Assembly (NCBI GenBank): GCA_045110675.1
Contig: JBGCGJ010000006.1
Span: 248,001 to 312,000, forward strand
Length of the DNA stretch: 64,000 nt
Origin: JBALVT01 sp045110675
Lineage (GTDB): Bacteria > Pseudomonadota > Gammaproteobacteria > Pseudomonadales > Halieaceae
Reading direction: 5' to 3'
This document shows, piece after piece, positions 27,220-35,943 of this stretch. The notes under the pieces were generated by a model. The model worked only from the letters and a program-made list of their open reading frames with translations. It was not told the DNA's origin and ran no database searches. The translations under genes were made by a program, and so were the position numbers. The stretch's first letter is position 1. Every line of letters begins with the position of its first letter.

Positions 27220-27612
27220 TCAGGTGTTAATCTTCCGCGTACGGCCATTTTCATCGATTGCGACAAAAACGAATTCGCCTTCGGTAACTTTAATAGGATC
27301 GCCATCGTGCCGAGAGTTTATCCATACCTCTACAACAATGCGAACCGAGCTGCCGCCAATTTCCAATACATCGGCATAGCATGTCACTACAGCACCCACA
27401 TGCACTGGCGTGAGAAACGCCATGCTATCCACCGCAACGGTGGCGACCCGCCCTCCGGCGACTTCATTGGCGGTAACCGCCCCAGCCATATCCATCTGCG
27501 ACAGTAACCAGCCCCCGTGAATATCACCGCTGGCATTCGTGTCCTTGGGCATGGCAACGGTCTGCAGTGCAATATCACCCTGTGGTGCTGGAACGGAGTC
27601 TATGTCTTTCAT
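27220..27612 (-). CDS. yciA: YciA-type acyl-CoA thioesterase
   Basis: This 130-residue hotdog-fold enzyme has the YciA/BACH signature PKDTNASGDIHGGWLLSQMD (about 22-41), with the catalytic Asn/Asp region, and VDSMAFLTPVHVGAVV. It hydrolyses short to medium acyl-CoAs. It lies just after dctM on the same strand with a 41-bp gap and may be read through from the TRAP operon. Confidence 0.88.
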   Translation of the reverse strand: MKDIDSVPAPQGDIALQTVAMPKDTNASGDIHGGWLLSQMDMAGAVTANEVAGGRVATVAVDSMAFLTPVHVGAVVTCYADVLEIGGSSVRIVVEVWINSRHDGDPIKVTEGEFVFVAIDENGRTRKINT

Positions 27613-27653
27613 GAAAGTGGCCCTGATTCGCTTTGCCGTGGAAAAGTGATTCC

Positions 27654-29018
27654 TCAGTGTTTAATCAGCTCGGGCAACCAGGTGGCCATCGATGGCCATT
27701 TCCAAAGTGCGCCCAGGACGATTAACTGGATGATTATAAATGGAATCACCCCCCGGTAGATAGCGCTGGTTGCCAGGGATGAAGGTGCTACGCCGCGCAG
27801 ATAAAACAGCGCGAATCCAAATGGCGGTGTTAAGAAAGAGGTCTGTAGATTTAATGCGATCATGATCCCAAGCCAGATGGGATCTACACCCATTGTCAGC
27901 AAAATAGGCCCGACGATGGGCACTACCACGAAGGTGATTTCGATGAAGTCGAGAATAAAACCGAGTAAGAAAATTGTTAGCATTACAACCAGGGTAGCGC
28001 CCACAACGCCGCCGGGAAGTTGCTCGAAAAAGTGATGGATTAACTCTTCGCCCCCAAATCCGCGGAACACCAGAGAAAACACTGCGGCCCCGATGAGAAT
28101 CATAAACACCATGCACGTGACCCGCAGCGTATCAGTGACAACTTCGGTCAGTCTTTCTCGATTCATCTGCTTTTTCAACAGCGCCAACAGCAAGGCGCCT
28201 ACCGCACCCACCCCAGCGGCTTCGGTAGGCGTGGCCGCACCACCAATAATAGACCCAAGCACGACGGCGATAAGAATCAATGGTGGTATCAAGCTGCTCA
28301 ATATTTCTTTTCGACTAACCCGCTGCGTGGAGGCCGGTGGTGCTGATCCAGGTCGCAACCAGGCGTAGGATAATAAGTAGAGAATGTAGAGGAAGACTAG
28401 TAGCAGGCCAGGAATAACCGCACCGACAAACAGGTCGCCTACAGAGACAGTCTTGGGTGCAAAAATATTCAGGTTAAGCTGCGCGCGTTGGTAGGCGTTG
28501 GAGATGACGTCGCCGAGTAAAACAAGAGCGATTGAAGGAGGAATGATCTGGCCCAAAGTGCCAGTGGCGCAAATAGTGCCCGCAGCCAGTGATGGTTTGT
28601 AACCACTGTTTAACATGCTCGGTAACGAGAGCAGGCCCATGGTGACTACGGTGGCGCCGACAATCCCTGTGCTGGCGGCTAACAACATCCCCACAACCAC
28701 AACTGATATGCCCAGCCCACCGCGTATTCCGCCAAACAACTTGGCCATGGCCCCAAGTAAATCTTCTGCCACCTTTGATTTTTCCAGGATAACGCCCATT
28801 AAAATAAAAAGTGGCACTGCAATTAGCGTGGCATTATTGATGGTGCCAAATAGACGACCCGGCATAGCGGATAAAAACGCGGGATCAAAATGACCGAGCA
28901 AAACACCCCCGGCCGCAAATGCCAGGGCGGTCCCGGCAAGCGTGAACGCGACGGGATAACCCAGTACCAGGAAAAGACATACCGCAAGAAACATGTACAG
29001 AGAGGTGTAACCGTCCAT
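27654..29018 (-). CDS. dctM: TRAP transporter large permease subunit (DctM type)
   Basis: This 454-residue protein has about 12 transmembrane helices, an N-terminal LFLVLGYPVAFTLAGTALAF segment and the DctM motif GTICATGTLGQIIPPSIALVLLGD. It drives sodium-coupled uptake with the small subunit and a binding protein. The gene overlaps dctQ by one base (TAATG). No binding-protein gene adjoins; the best candidate is at 17422. Confidence 0.93.
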   Translation of the reverse strand: MDGYTSLYMFLAVCLFLVLGYPVAFTLAGTALAFAAGGVLLGHFDPAFLSAMPGRLFGTINNATLIAVPLFILMGVILEKSKVAEDLLGAMAKLFGGIRGGLGISVVVVGMLLAASTGIVGATVVTMGLLSLPSMLNSGYKPSLAAGTICATGTLGQIIPPSIALVLLGDVISNAYQRAQLNLNIFAPKTVSVGDLFVGAVIPGLLLVFLYILYLLSYAWLRPGSAPPASTQRVSRKEILSSLIPPLILIAVVLGSIIGGAATPTEAAGVGAVGALLLALLKKQMNRERLTEVVTDTLRVTCMVFMILIGAAVFSLVFRGFGGEELIHHFFEQLPGGVVGATLVVMLTIFLLGFILDFIEITFVVVPIVGPILLTMGVDPIWLGIMIALNLQTSFLTPPFGFALFYLRGVAPSSLATSAIYRGVIPFIIIQLIVLGALWKWPSMATWLPELIKH

Positions 29019-29530
29019 TAATGCCCGCCCTCGACTAAGGTGATGGCATTGCGGGCGGTTTCGGCTATCCCCTGGAGCAGCAAATTGATTGCCATGACCG
29101 GCAACAAGCTTTTCAGCAGAAACACAGCTGGAATACCGCCGGGTTCGGGGGATACTTCCCGTATAGCCCAGGACTCAAGAACATAGTTCCAGCTAACCCC
29201 CAGAATAAAAAGACACAGTGGAATTAAAAAAATGATTCCACCGAGGCTGTTAATCCATGCCCGTGTCCGAAGGCTGAAGTTACGGTACAAAATATCCACT
29301 CTCACATGGCCGTCGGTTTTCAAGGTATAGGCGGCACCGAGCATGAACAAGCAACCGTGCATATAGATAACCGCTTCCTGTGAGGTGATTGATCCGACAT
29401 TGAATCCGTAACGCAGAATAACGATCAGTGCCGTTAACAGCGCCATGCACAAACTCAGCCAGGCGAGCAAGCGCCCCGATCGATCGGTGAAGACGTCTAT
29501 GTAACGCACAAGAGCGTGCAGGAATTTCAT
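29018..29530 (-). CDS. dctQ: TRAP transporter small permease subunit (DctQ type)
   Basis: This 170-residue protein has four transmembrane helices and the conserved DctQ core ITSQEAVIYMHGCLFMLGAAYTLKTDGHVRVD (quoted from about residue 48). It pairs with the large subunit encoded immediately downstream. It is the first gene of the two-gene operon and is divergent from yaaA. Confidence 0.92.
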   Translation of the reverse strand: MKFLHALVRYIDVFTDRSGRLLAWLSLCMALLTALIVILRYGFNVGSITSQEAVIYMHGCLFMLGAAYTLKTDGHVRVDILYRNFSLRTRAWINSLGGIIFLIPLCLFILGVSWNYVLESWAIREVSPEPGGIPAVFLLKSLLPVMAINLLLQGIAETARNAITLVEGGH

Positions 29531-29630
29531 TCAACAGGATCTTTTTTAATTATCTGTCAGGAGAGTATCATAGGGTGATACGGGGCGAAAAAGTAATTCT
29601 GCTTGGCCCTGCGAATTTGGATATTGATTG

Positions 29631-30416
29631 ATGTTAATAGTGATCTCCCCCGCCAAGACGTTGGATTTTGAAACGCCGCCGGTCACCCGAAAATCGACAG
29701 TTCCTGCGCTGTTAGACCGCTCCGCCGGGCTTGTAGAAGATATGCAGGAGCTCAGTCCCGATGACATTCGCTCGCTAATGGGTGTTAGCGAGAAGATCGC
29801 CGACTTGAATCACCACCGATTTATGAACTGGACCACCCCATTTAGTTTAGATAACGCCAAACAGTCGGTGCTGGCCTTTAAAGGGGACGTATACACCGGG
29901 CTGCAGGCCGAATCGCTCTCAGCTTCCGAGCTGAGTTTTGCGCAGCAACACCTGCGGATTCTCTCTGGTCTTTACGGCGTGCTGAGGCCTCTGGACTTAA
30001 TCCAGCCCTATCGGCTAGAAATGGGTATTAAATTTGCCAATCGCGGTGGGAAAAATCTCTATGAGTTCTGGGGGGACGATATCACTGACAGCCTCAACGC
30101 CCAGTTGAAAAAACTCAAGTCGGAGGTATTGATCAATCTGGCTTCAAATGAGTATTTCAAGGCGGTGAAACCTCGCAAGCTAAATGCCGAAATTGTGACG
30201 CCAGTTTTTAAAGACTTAAAATCAGGAAAGTACAAGGTGATTAGCTTCTTTGCCAAAAAGGCCCGAGGCTTGATGTCACGTCACATAATTGAAAAGGGCA
30301 TCACCAGCCCCAACGCATTGAAAAAGTTCAAATCTGAGGGCTACAAGTACAACTCAGAGCAATCAACTGCTCGTGAGTTGGTCTTTACCCGCGATACCCC
30401 TCCGAGTGCCAAATAG
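29631..30416 (+). CDS. yaaA: Peroxide stress protein YaaA
   Basis: At 261 residues it matches the family (E. coli 258). It has MLIVISPAKTLDFE at the start, the central LSGLYGVLRPLDLIQPYRLEMG motif (about 112-133), and SFFAKKARGLMSRHI near the C-terminus. YaaA limits iron-driven oxidative damage and can bind DNA. I chose ATG at 29631 over the TTG immediately before it. Its last base is shared with the next gene's start. Confidence 0.95.
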   Translation: MLIVISPAKTLDFETPPVTRKSTVPALLDRSAGLVEDMQELSPDDIRSLMGVSEKIADLNHHRFMNWTTPFSLDNAKQSVLAFKGDVYTGLQAESLSASELSFAQQHLRILSGLYGVLRPLDLIQPYRLEMGIKFANRGGKNLYEFWGDDITDSLNAQLKKLKSEVLINLASNEYFKAVKPRKLNAEIVTPVFKDLKSGKYKVISFFAKKARGLMSRHIIEKGITSPNALKKFKSEGYKYNSEQSTARELVFTRDTPPSAK

Positions 30417-31027
30417 TGCCCTTGGGCACATCGGAGCTTCCGTACTCTCAGTCCTGCGAGAATAACAAGCGCGTTATCCTTGAGCGTTTGCAGGAAATTT
30501 TTGCCGACCGCAAACAGGTGTTGGAAATAGCCAGTGGTACTGGACAGCACGCAACCTGGTTCGCTGAGCATATGCCTTGGCTGCGGTGGCAGCCCACCGA
30601 TATTCCCAACAATATCGCCGTCCTCAAGCCCAGGTGTGAGGCATACGCGGGTCAAAACCTGGGTGCTGTCACAGCCCTTGATGTCACCGATGAGCCCTGG
30701 ATGGTGGAGGTCCCTCACGCGCTCTTTACTGCCAATAGCTTGCACATAATGCCGTTTACCGCTGTCGAAGCGCTGTTCAAAGCGCTGGGCGATCGCGCTA
30801 AATCCGATACCTGCTTGGTGGTTTACGGCCCTTTCAATTATGGCGGTGAATACACCAGTGATAGCAATGCGCGGTTCGATCAGTGGTTGTCGCAACAGCA
30901 TCCACTCAGTGCGATTCGTGATTTTGAGAAAGTAGATGCACTGGCAGACAGTGCGGGATTTACTTTAGAGCAAGACAATGAGATGCCCGCCAATAATCGT
31001 CTTTTGGTATGGCGCATGCGAGCCTGA
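30416..31027 (+). CDS. DUF938-family SAM-dependent methyltransferase
   Basis: This 203-residue protein with a GTG start overlaps yaaA by 1 bp. It has the class I methyltransferase glycine motif LEIASGTGQHATWFAEHMP and the DUF938 features YSQSCENNKRVIL, NSLHIMPF and VYGPFNYGGEYTS. The substrate is unknown. The tight link to yaaA implies co-translation, although a shared function is not known. Confidence 0.88.
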   Translation: MPLGTSELPYSQSCENNKRVILERLQEIFADRKQVLEIASGTGQHATWFAEHMPWLRWQPTDIPNNIAVLKPRCEAYAGQNLGAVTALDVTDEPWMVEVPHALFTANSLHIMPFTAVEALFKALGDRAKSDTCLVVYGPFNYGGEYTSDSNARFDQWLSQQHPLSAIRDFEKVDALADSAGFTLEQDNEMPANNRLLVWRMRA

Positions 31028-32209
31028 TTATTGCGCAGTTTTAAACGGTAATAATTGTTCTGCCTGGGAGATATAGCTGTCGATCTGGGCTTGTTCCTGG
31101 CGGGTAAAATCACCCACCGCCGCGCTGAGGCGCGGATCTGCTATCCAGTGGTTGGAATAGGTTTTAATCGGCCGAAACCCCCGCTGAATTTTGTGTTCTC
31201 CCTGGGCCCCGGGATCGAAGCGCTTCAGGCCATTGGCGATACAAAACTCTATTCCCTGGTAGTAGCAAGCCTCAAAATGCAGGCAGTCATATTCATATTC
31301 TGCACCCCAGTATCGGCCAAAGAGTGTGTCGTTTGAGCGAAAGTAAAGTGCGGCGGCAACGGCTCGATCGCCAAGTGAAGCTCGCACCATTATCACCTGA
31401 TCACCCATACCTGCGGCGGTTTGTGTGAAAAACTCCTTGTTCAGATAGCCCCCATGACCACTACGCTTGGCATAGGTGAGCTGGTAAAAGTGGTGAAATT
31501 GCTCCCAGTCTTGCGCGCTAATTTCATCCCCTACCAATGTTTTCAGATTAAGTCCTTGCTCCACTACGCGCTTGCGCTCGCGGCGTAGATTTTTCCGCTT
31601 ACGACTGCTGAAGGTTGTTAGGAAGTCGTCAAAGTCATCGAAGCCTTCGTTGAACCAATGAAACTGCGAGCCCACCCGCAGGTGCGTGCTTTCATCGACG
31701 AGTCGATTCGCGACTGATTCACATGGAAACAGTAAATGGAAAGAAGAAATGGTCTGTCGTCGTGCAAGTTGCGCGATACCTGACAGCAGCGCGCGATACG
31801 CCGTGTCCTGGCTTTCCTCCGGCAGCACACAAATTCTCGGGCCGGTCGCCGGTGTGAAGGGTATGGCGCTGACTAATTTAGGGTAGTAGTCCAATCCGAC
31901 TCGGTTCCAGGCGTCTGCCCAGGCCCAATCAAAAACGTATTCTCCATAGGAGTGAGATTTTAGATAGAGCGGCATAATGGCGACAGCCTGCTGACCCCTG
32001 CGCAATACGGCGTGGCAAGGCTGCCAGCCTGACTCGGCGTTTGTGCAGCCCGTTTTTTCCAGGCCCCAGAGAAAGTGGTGCCGTAAGAACGGGTAGTCTT
32101 CCCCGGCTAGACCATCCCATTCAGATGCGCCGATATCCTCAAGGCTCGGCAGAAATTCTACGGATAGATCGGTAATAGTAGGTTTTTCCATTGCGGCCCG
32201 ATCAGCCAC
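31028..32209 (-). CDS. DUF482 / peptidogalycan-type GNAT acyltransferase
   Basis: This 393-residue protein of the DUF482 group is related to FemAB-like GNAT proteins. Features include FLRHHFLWGLEKTGC, FDWAWADAWNRVGLDYYPKL, TPATGPRI, the basic SSRKRKNLRRERKR segment, YQLTYAKRSGHGGYLNKEFF and LYFRSNDTLFGRYWGAEYEYDCLHFEACYYQ split by the active cleft. The exact reaction is unknown. GTG at 32209 overlaps the ubiA stop by 8 bp; ATG at 32191 is an equally good start. Confidence 0.8.
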   Translation of the reverse strand: MADRAAMEKPTITDLSVEFLPSLEDIGASEWDGLAGEDYPFLRHHFLWGLEKTGCTNAESGWQPCHAVLRRGQQAVAIMPLYLKSHSYGEYVFDWAWADAWNRVGLDYYPKLVSAIPFTPATGPRICVLPEESQDTAYRALLSGIAQLARRQTISSFHLLFPCESVANRLVDESTHLRVGSQFHWFNEGFDDFDDFLTTFSSRKRKNLRRERKRVVEQGLNLKTLVGDEISAQDWEQFHHFYQLTYAKRSGHGGYLNKEFFTQTAAGMGDQVIMVRASLGDRAVAAALYFRSNDTLFGRYWGAEYEYDCLHFEACYYQGIEFCIANGLKRFDPGAQGEHKIQRGFRPIKTYSNHWIADPRLSAAVGDFTRQEQAQIDSYISQAEQLLPFKTAQ

Positions 32210-33083
32210 CGGCCAGGTGATAGTGGGCCGCTATACCAAGAAAGACCATCAGCCCCACCCAGTTGTTGTGTTTAAAGGCTTTGAAACACGCAGCGGGTTT
32301 GCGTTCTTTAATCAACCCTTGGTGATAGACAAAAAGTGCAGCGGCTGCGGCGAGTGAGCCATAGAAATAAGGACCTAACTCAAAACGCATACCCGCCAGC
32401 AGTAAGGCAAGTAGACTAAGCCCCTGTAAAGTCCCTATAACGAGTCGATCTGCCTCCCCAAACAAGATAGCCGTCGATTTGATTCCGATTTTTAAGTCAT
32501 CATCACGATCCACCATTGCGTACTGAGTATCGTAGGCGACCGTCCACAAGAGATTCCCCGCGTACAGCAGCCATAGAGGTGCTGGCAGGCTTCCTGTTTG
32601 CGCGGAAAAAGCCATTGGAATGCCCCAGGAGAAGGCGGCGCCGAGAACGATTTGCGGAAGATTGGTGTAGCGCTTCATGAAGGGGTAGGTGCCAGCCAGT
32701 AACACTGCAATCAGCGACAACATAATGGTTAGCGTATTGGTGAACAGTACGAGGATAAAGGCCATCATGCTCAAAGCCGAACAAAACAACATGGCTTCAT
32801 TCACGGTGACCAGTCCGCTTACCAGGGGTCGACTCCGCGTGCGAGCGACAGCGGCATCTACGTGGCGATCTGCGATATCGTTAACAATGCAGCCCGCAGA
32901 GCGCATCAGGAATGTCCCGGCAATGAATATCAGAAGTAGCTTGGTGTCTGGGACGCCTTCGGATGCAATCCAAAGCGCCCATAGCGTAGGCCACAGAAGC
33001 AGTAGTGTCCCTATGGGTTTGTCAAAGCGAATCAGCTCGAGTAGCGCTGCAGCTTTAGATTTAGTTCGAGATTTGGTGGTCAT
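32202..33083 (-). CDS. ubiA: 4-hydroxybenzoate octaprenyltransferase
   Basis: At 293 residues this multi-pass membrane prenyltransferase has both Asp-rich motifs: NDIADRHVDAAVARTRSRPL (first) and YDTQYAMVDRDDDLKIGIKS (second). The N-terminal LIRFDKPIGTLLLLWPTLWAL is typical of UbiA. It prenylates 4-hydroxybenzoate in ubiquinone synthesis. I chose ATG at 33083; a TTG at 33113 is in frame. It lies 33 bp after ubiC, which supplies its substrate. Confidence 0.96.
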   Translation of the reverse strand: MTTKSRTKSKAAALLELIRFDKPIGTLLLLWPTLWALWIASEGVPDTKLLLIFIAGTFLMRSAGCIVNDIADRHVDAAVARTRSRPLVSGLVTVNEAMLFCSALSMMAFILVLFTNTLTIMLSLIAVLLAGTYPFMKRYTNLPQIVLGAAFSWGIPMAFSAQTGSLPAPLWLLYAGNLLWTVAYDTQYAMVDRDDDLKIGIKSTAILFGEADRLVIGTLQGLSLLALLLAGMRFELGPYFYGSLAAAAALFVYHQGLIKERKPAACFKAFKHNNWVGLMVFLGIAAHYHLAGG

Positions 33084-33116
33084 TAATGATCCGGGAGCCA
33101 GTTTGAGCTGCAAAGC

Positions 33117-33773
33117 TTACTGCTTTGCGAGCACATTTGCAGTGCTTACCTTGCCGCGCTGAGCGCGGTGCACTGGGGCGATATCAGGCCAGGGCTCGAA
33201 AGCGTTTAAGAACACTTCGCTTACCATCAGAGATTTACCCTCAATCATAAATCGTGAACGCCGCCCCCAGACCGGCTCTGATTGATGCAGGGCTTGCGGT
33301 AGATAGTCGCTGCGCCCGGACATGTTGGTCAGCTCAAAGGGCGCGCGCCGCATACCGGGATGTTTAAACAATATCGCACCCAGAGGCTTGGTTTGTAAGC
33401 GCCTGAGATGGCTGAGACTGCCTGTCAGGCAAGATAGTGGAAAAACACTGCGAGCGAAAACCACGGATTGCTCATGAGTGAGTAGCGCCACTTCGCGAAT
33501 CAGAGCCAGTTCTCTGGGAGGCAAATTGAGTAGTCTGCGCTCAGAGGGTCTGGGTACCTGCCATCCCTGGAAGAGTCGATTGACCCGAAAGTCACCGTCA
33601 CTCAAGGCTATTAGCCTGCTGGTCAAAGAGCCATCGTCTAGGAGCCAGTGCCGGTTGCTCTGAGGTAACTCTCCCGCAGTAAACCGGGCTACAGGCCGCC
33701 ATATTGGTTCCTCGGAAATGCGCTTGGATTTGTGTGCTTGGTACACTTTTGACCTGTGCTTGGGCGAAGACAT
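33117..33773 (-). CDS. ubiC: Chorismate pyruvate-lyase
   Basis: This 218-residue enzyme converts chorismate to 4-hydroxybenzoate. It shows the UbiC pattern: LLDDGSLTSRLIALSDGDFRVNRLFQGW, then EVALLTHEQSVVFARSVFP (quoted in pieces) and the late WGRRSRFMIEGKSLMVSEVFL with the catalytic Glu. It is somewhat longer than E. coli UbiC (165) because of a basic N-terminus of about 30 residues and a C-terminal tail. ubiC-ubiA order is canonical. Confidence 0.93.
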   Translation of the reverse strand: MSSPKHRSKVYQAHKSKRISEEPIWRPVARFTAGELPQSNRHWLLDDGSLTSRLIALSDGDFRVNRLFQGWQVPRPSERRLLNLPPRELALIREVALLTHEQSVVFARSVFPLSCLTGSLSHLRRLQTKPLGAILFKHPGMRRAPFELTNMSGRSDYLPQALHQSEPVWGRRSRFMIEGKSLMVSEVFLNAFEPWPDIAPVHRAQRGKVSTANVLAKQ

Positions 33774-33853
33774 TCGCGAGGATGCGTCATCGCCGACGTG
33801 CTTGCAAGCGTGCGATCGGCCTATTTTTGCAAACCTTAGCGGCCAGAAAACCC

Positions 33854-33881
33854 TTGCACATTTTTCACACAGTTTTATAGT
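33854..33881 (+). promoter_or_regulatory. Candidate promoter of the rubredoxin-reductase fusion gene
   Basis: TTGCAC (33854-33859) and TATAGT (33876-33881) are separated by 16 bp. The predicted start near 33888 leaves a leader of about 90 nt before the ATG at 33978. It lies in the divergent gap with ubiC. Confidence 0.5.
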
Positions 33882-33977
33882 GTTGCGTCTTAAATTTTAA
33901 CGAAACTCCGTCCCAATTGGCTTGCAGAGCAAGTTCAATATATGGGGTTTTCGCAAGCACTGAGAGCGAGCTTTGGT

Positions 33978-35348
33978 ATGAGTAAATGGGAATGTATTGT
34001 CTGTGGTCTGGTTTACGACGAAAAAGAAGGATGGCCCGACGACGGCATTGCCCCTGGCACCAAGTGGGAGGATGTTCCGGAAGACTGGTTGTGCCCGGAT
34101 TGCGGTGTCGGCAAGGAAGATTTTGAGCTGATCGAAGAAGCGGCAGTCGATGATGTGCCCCATCACGAGGAGCCGGTGGTCGACACGGTTCATCCCCCGG
34201 TTGTTATATTGGGTACAGGTCTTGCCGGATATGGTCTGGCCAAGGAGTTTCGCAAGCACGACTCTGAAACACCGCTTATTCTAATTACTGCCGATGATGG
34301 TCGCTCCTACTCGAAGCCGATGTTGTCCACCGGGTATACGAAAGACACCAGTGCCAACGACTTGGCGCAATTGGACGCGGGTAGTATGGGCAAGCAACTC
34401 AAGGCCAGTGTTTGGACCATGACCAAGGTCAATCAAATTGATATCGCTGCGCAATTGATCAAAGTGGGCGATGCGGAAACCGTCATTCACTACGGCAAAC
34501 TGGTGTTGGCTATCGGCGCAGACGTTATTCGCCCACCGATTGCTGGTGATGGCCTGGAAAAAGTCTATTCAGTAAATGATTTACTCGATTACGATGATTT
34601 TCGAACTGCGGTTAAGAAAAACGACGTGAAAAAAGTCTGCATCATTGGCGGCGGTTTGATCGGCTGCGAGTTTACCAATGACTTGATCAATGGGGGGTTC
34701 GAAGTTGAGGCCGTCGATCCGCTGGCCTATTGCATTCCGACTCTTTTGCCGGAAGCCGCAGGAAAAGCCGTGCAATCCGCCCTGGAAGACAAGGGTGCCA
34801 AGTTTCATTTCGGACCATTGGTTACAGCCGTGAATAACGCAGAAAGCGGAGTCGTCGTGAGCTTGAACAACGGCGAGACCATTAGTGCCGATATGGTGGT
34901 GTCTGCAGTCGGTGTCAGACCCAGAGTCGATCTCGCGAAAGACTCAGGTATAGAAACCAATCGCGGTATTGTGACCAACCAATTGTTGGAAACCAGCGCG
35001 CCGAATGTCTATGCCATGGGAGATTGCGCTGAGGTCGCAGGGCATGTACTGGTGTATGTCGCGCCTCTTATGGCGGCGGCTCGAGCGCTGGGTAAAACTC
35101 TGGCCGGTGAACCTACTCCCGTCACGTATCCGGCGATGCCAGTGAGCATCAAAACACCGGCCTGCCCGGTCGTAGTGTCGCCGCCTGCGCCGGATACTCA
35201 AGGCGACTGGGCGATTGAGCAAGATGGTAATAATGTTAAAGCAGAGTTTCGCGATGGCGCTGGAAATCTTCTGGGCTTCGCTCTGACCGGCGACGCCACC
35301 AAAGCCAAAATGGCTCTGCAGAAAGAGCTGCCGGCAATTCTGGTTTAA
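33978..35348 (+). CDS. Rubredoxin fused to FAD-dependent rubredoxin:NAD(+) reductase
   Basis: The first ~55 residues are a complete rubredoxin, with CIVCGLVYDEKEGWPDDGI and the second pair in LCPDCGVGKEDF (four Fe-binding Cys). A short acidic linker is followed by a reductase of about 390 residues. This has FAD-binding VILGTGLAGYGLAKEFRKHD, an NAD-binding IIGGGLIGCEFTNDL and the FAD motif VYAMGDCAEV. Separate rubredoxin and reductase proteins feed electrons to alkane hydroxylases (AlkG/AlkT) or to oxygen-detoxifying partners; the fusion would do this in one chain. I chose ATG at 33978 over 33942. No alkB or P450 gene is adjacent. Confidence 0.92.
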   Translation: MSKWECIVCGLVYDEKEGWPDDGIAPGTKWEDVPEDWLCPDCGVGKEDFELIEEAAVDDVPHHEEPVVDTVHPPVVILGTGLAGYGLAKEFRKHDSETPLILITADDGRSYSKPMLSTGYTKDTSANDLAQLDAGSMGKQLKASVWTMTKVNQIDIAAQLIKVGDAETVIHYGKLVLAIGADVIRPPIAGDGLEKVYSVNDLLDYDDFRTAVKKNDVKKVCIIGGGLIGCEFTNDLINGGFEVEAVDPLAYCIPTLLPEAAGKAVQSALEDKGAKFHFGPLVTAVNNAESGVVVSLNNGETISADMVVSAVGVRPRVDLAKDSGIETNRGIVTNQLLETSAPNVYAMGDCAEVAGHVLVYVAPLMAAARALGKTLAGEPTPVTYPAMPVSIKTPACPVVVSPPAPDTQGDWAIEQDGNNVKAEFRDGAGNLLGFALTGDATKAKMALQKELPAILV

Positions 35349-35390
35349 TGACGGGCCCGGCGTTGGTCGGGCGGTATCGAGTTAAAGCCG

Positions 35391-35936
35391 GTGGATAGGG
35401 CAGAACGCGAAATCAGGGCCTGGTTGGATGCCTTCGTCATTGGCCTGGACCTCTGTCCTTTTGCTCGACCGCTGCAGCACTCTGACAGATTGCGCATCTG
35501 TGTTTCCGATGCGCGAACTGACGGTGATCTCCACAGAGCTTTCCTCGGCGAACTGGACCTGCTGCAGGCGCATTCTGAAGCCGAGATAGCAACGACGCTG
35601 CTGGCCTTTTGCCATGGGCTGAGTGATTTTGATGACTTTCTGGGTTTCCTGGATGAGTCTCAAAAACTTGTTGAGGCAGCGGGTCTGGAGGGTGTGATTC
35701 AATTGGCCAGCTTTCACCCCCGCTATCGGTTTGAAGGCACTGAGTCCGAGGCTGCCGAAAACTACAGTAACCGTTCTCCCTACCCTATCTTGCACTTGCT
35801 CCGCGAAGATATGTTGACTCGATCTCTTGAAGACTTCCCTCAACCCGACCTGATACCCGAGCGAAACATAGCTACCCTGATGGGGATTGGAGCTAAGGCA
35901 TTGCGCTCTCGATGGCAGAAACTTTTCGAGCAATAG
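35391..35936 (+). CDS. DUF1415-family protein
   Basis: This 181-residue protein has a GTG start. It shows DUF1415 features: AWLDAFVIGLDLCPFARPL near the N-terminus, LASFHPRYRFEGTESEAAENY with NRSPYPILHLLRED in the centre, and PERNIATLMGIGAKAL near the end. The function is unknown. It converges on recG with a 7-bp gap. Confidence 0.88.
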   Translation: MDRAEREIRAWLDAFVIGLDLCPFARPLQHSDRLRICVSDARTDGDLHRAFLGELDLLQAHSEAEIATTLLAFCHGLSDFDDFLGFLDESQKLVEAAGLEGVIQLASFHPRYRFEGTESEAAENYSNRSPYPILHLLREDMLTRSLEDFPQPDLIPERNIATLMGIGAKALRSRWQKLFEQ

Positions 35937-35943
35937 CTCAAGC

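Noticed and set aside
35355..35375. GC-rich hairpin between the rubredoxin-reductase fusion and DUF1415
   Set aside because: A 5-bp stem (GCCCG/CGGGC) without a T-run does not make a convincing terminator.
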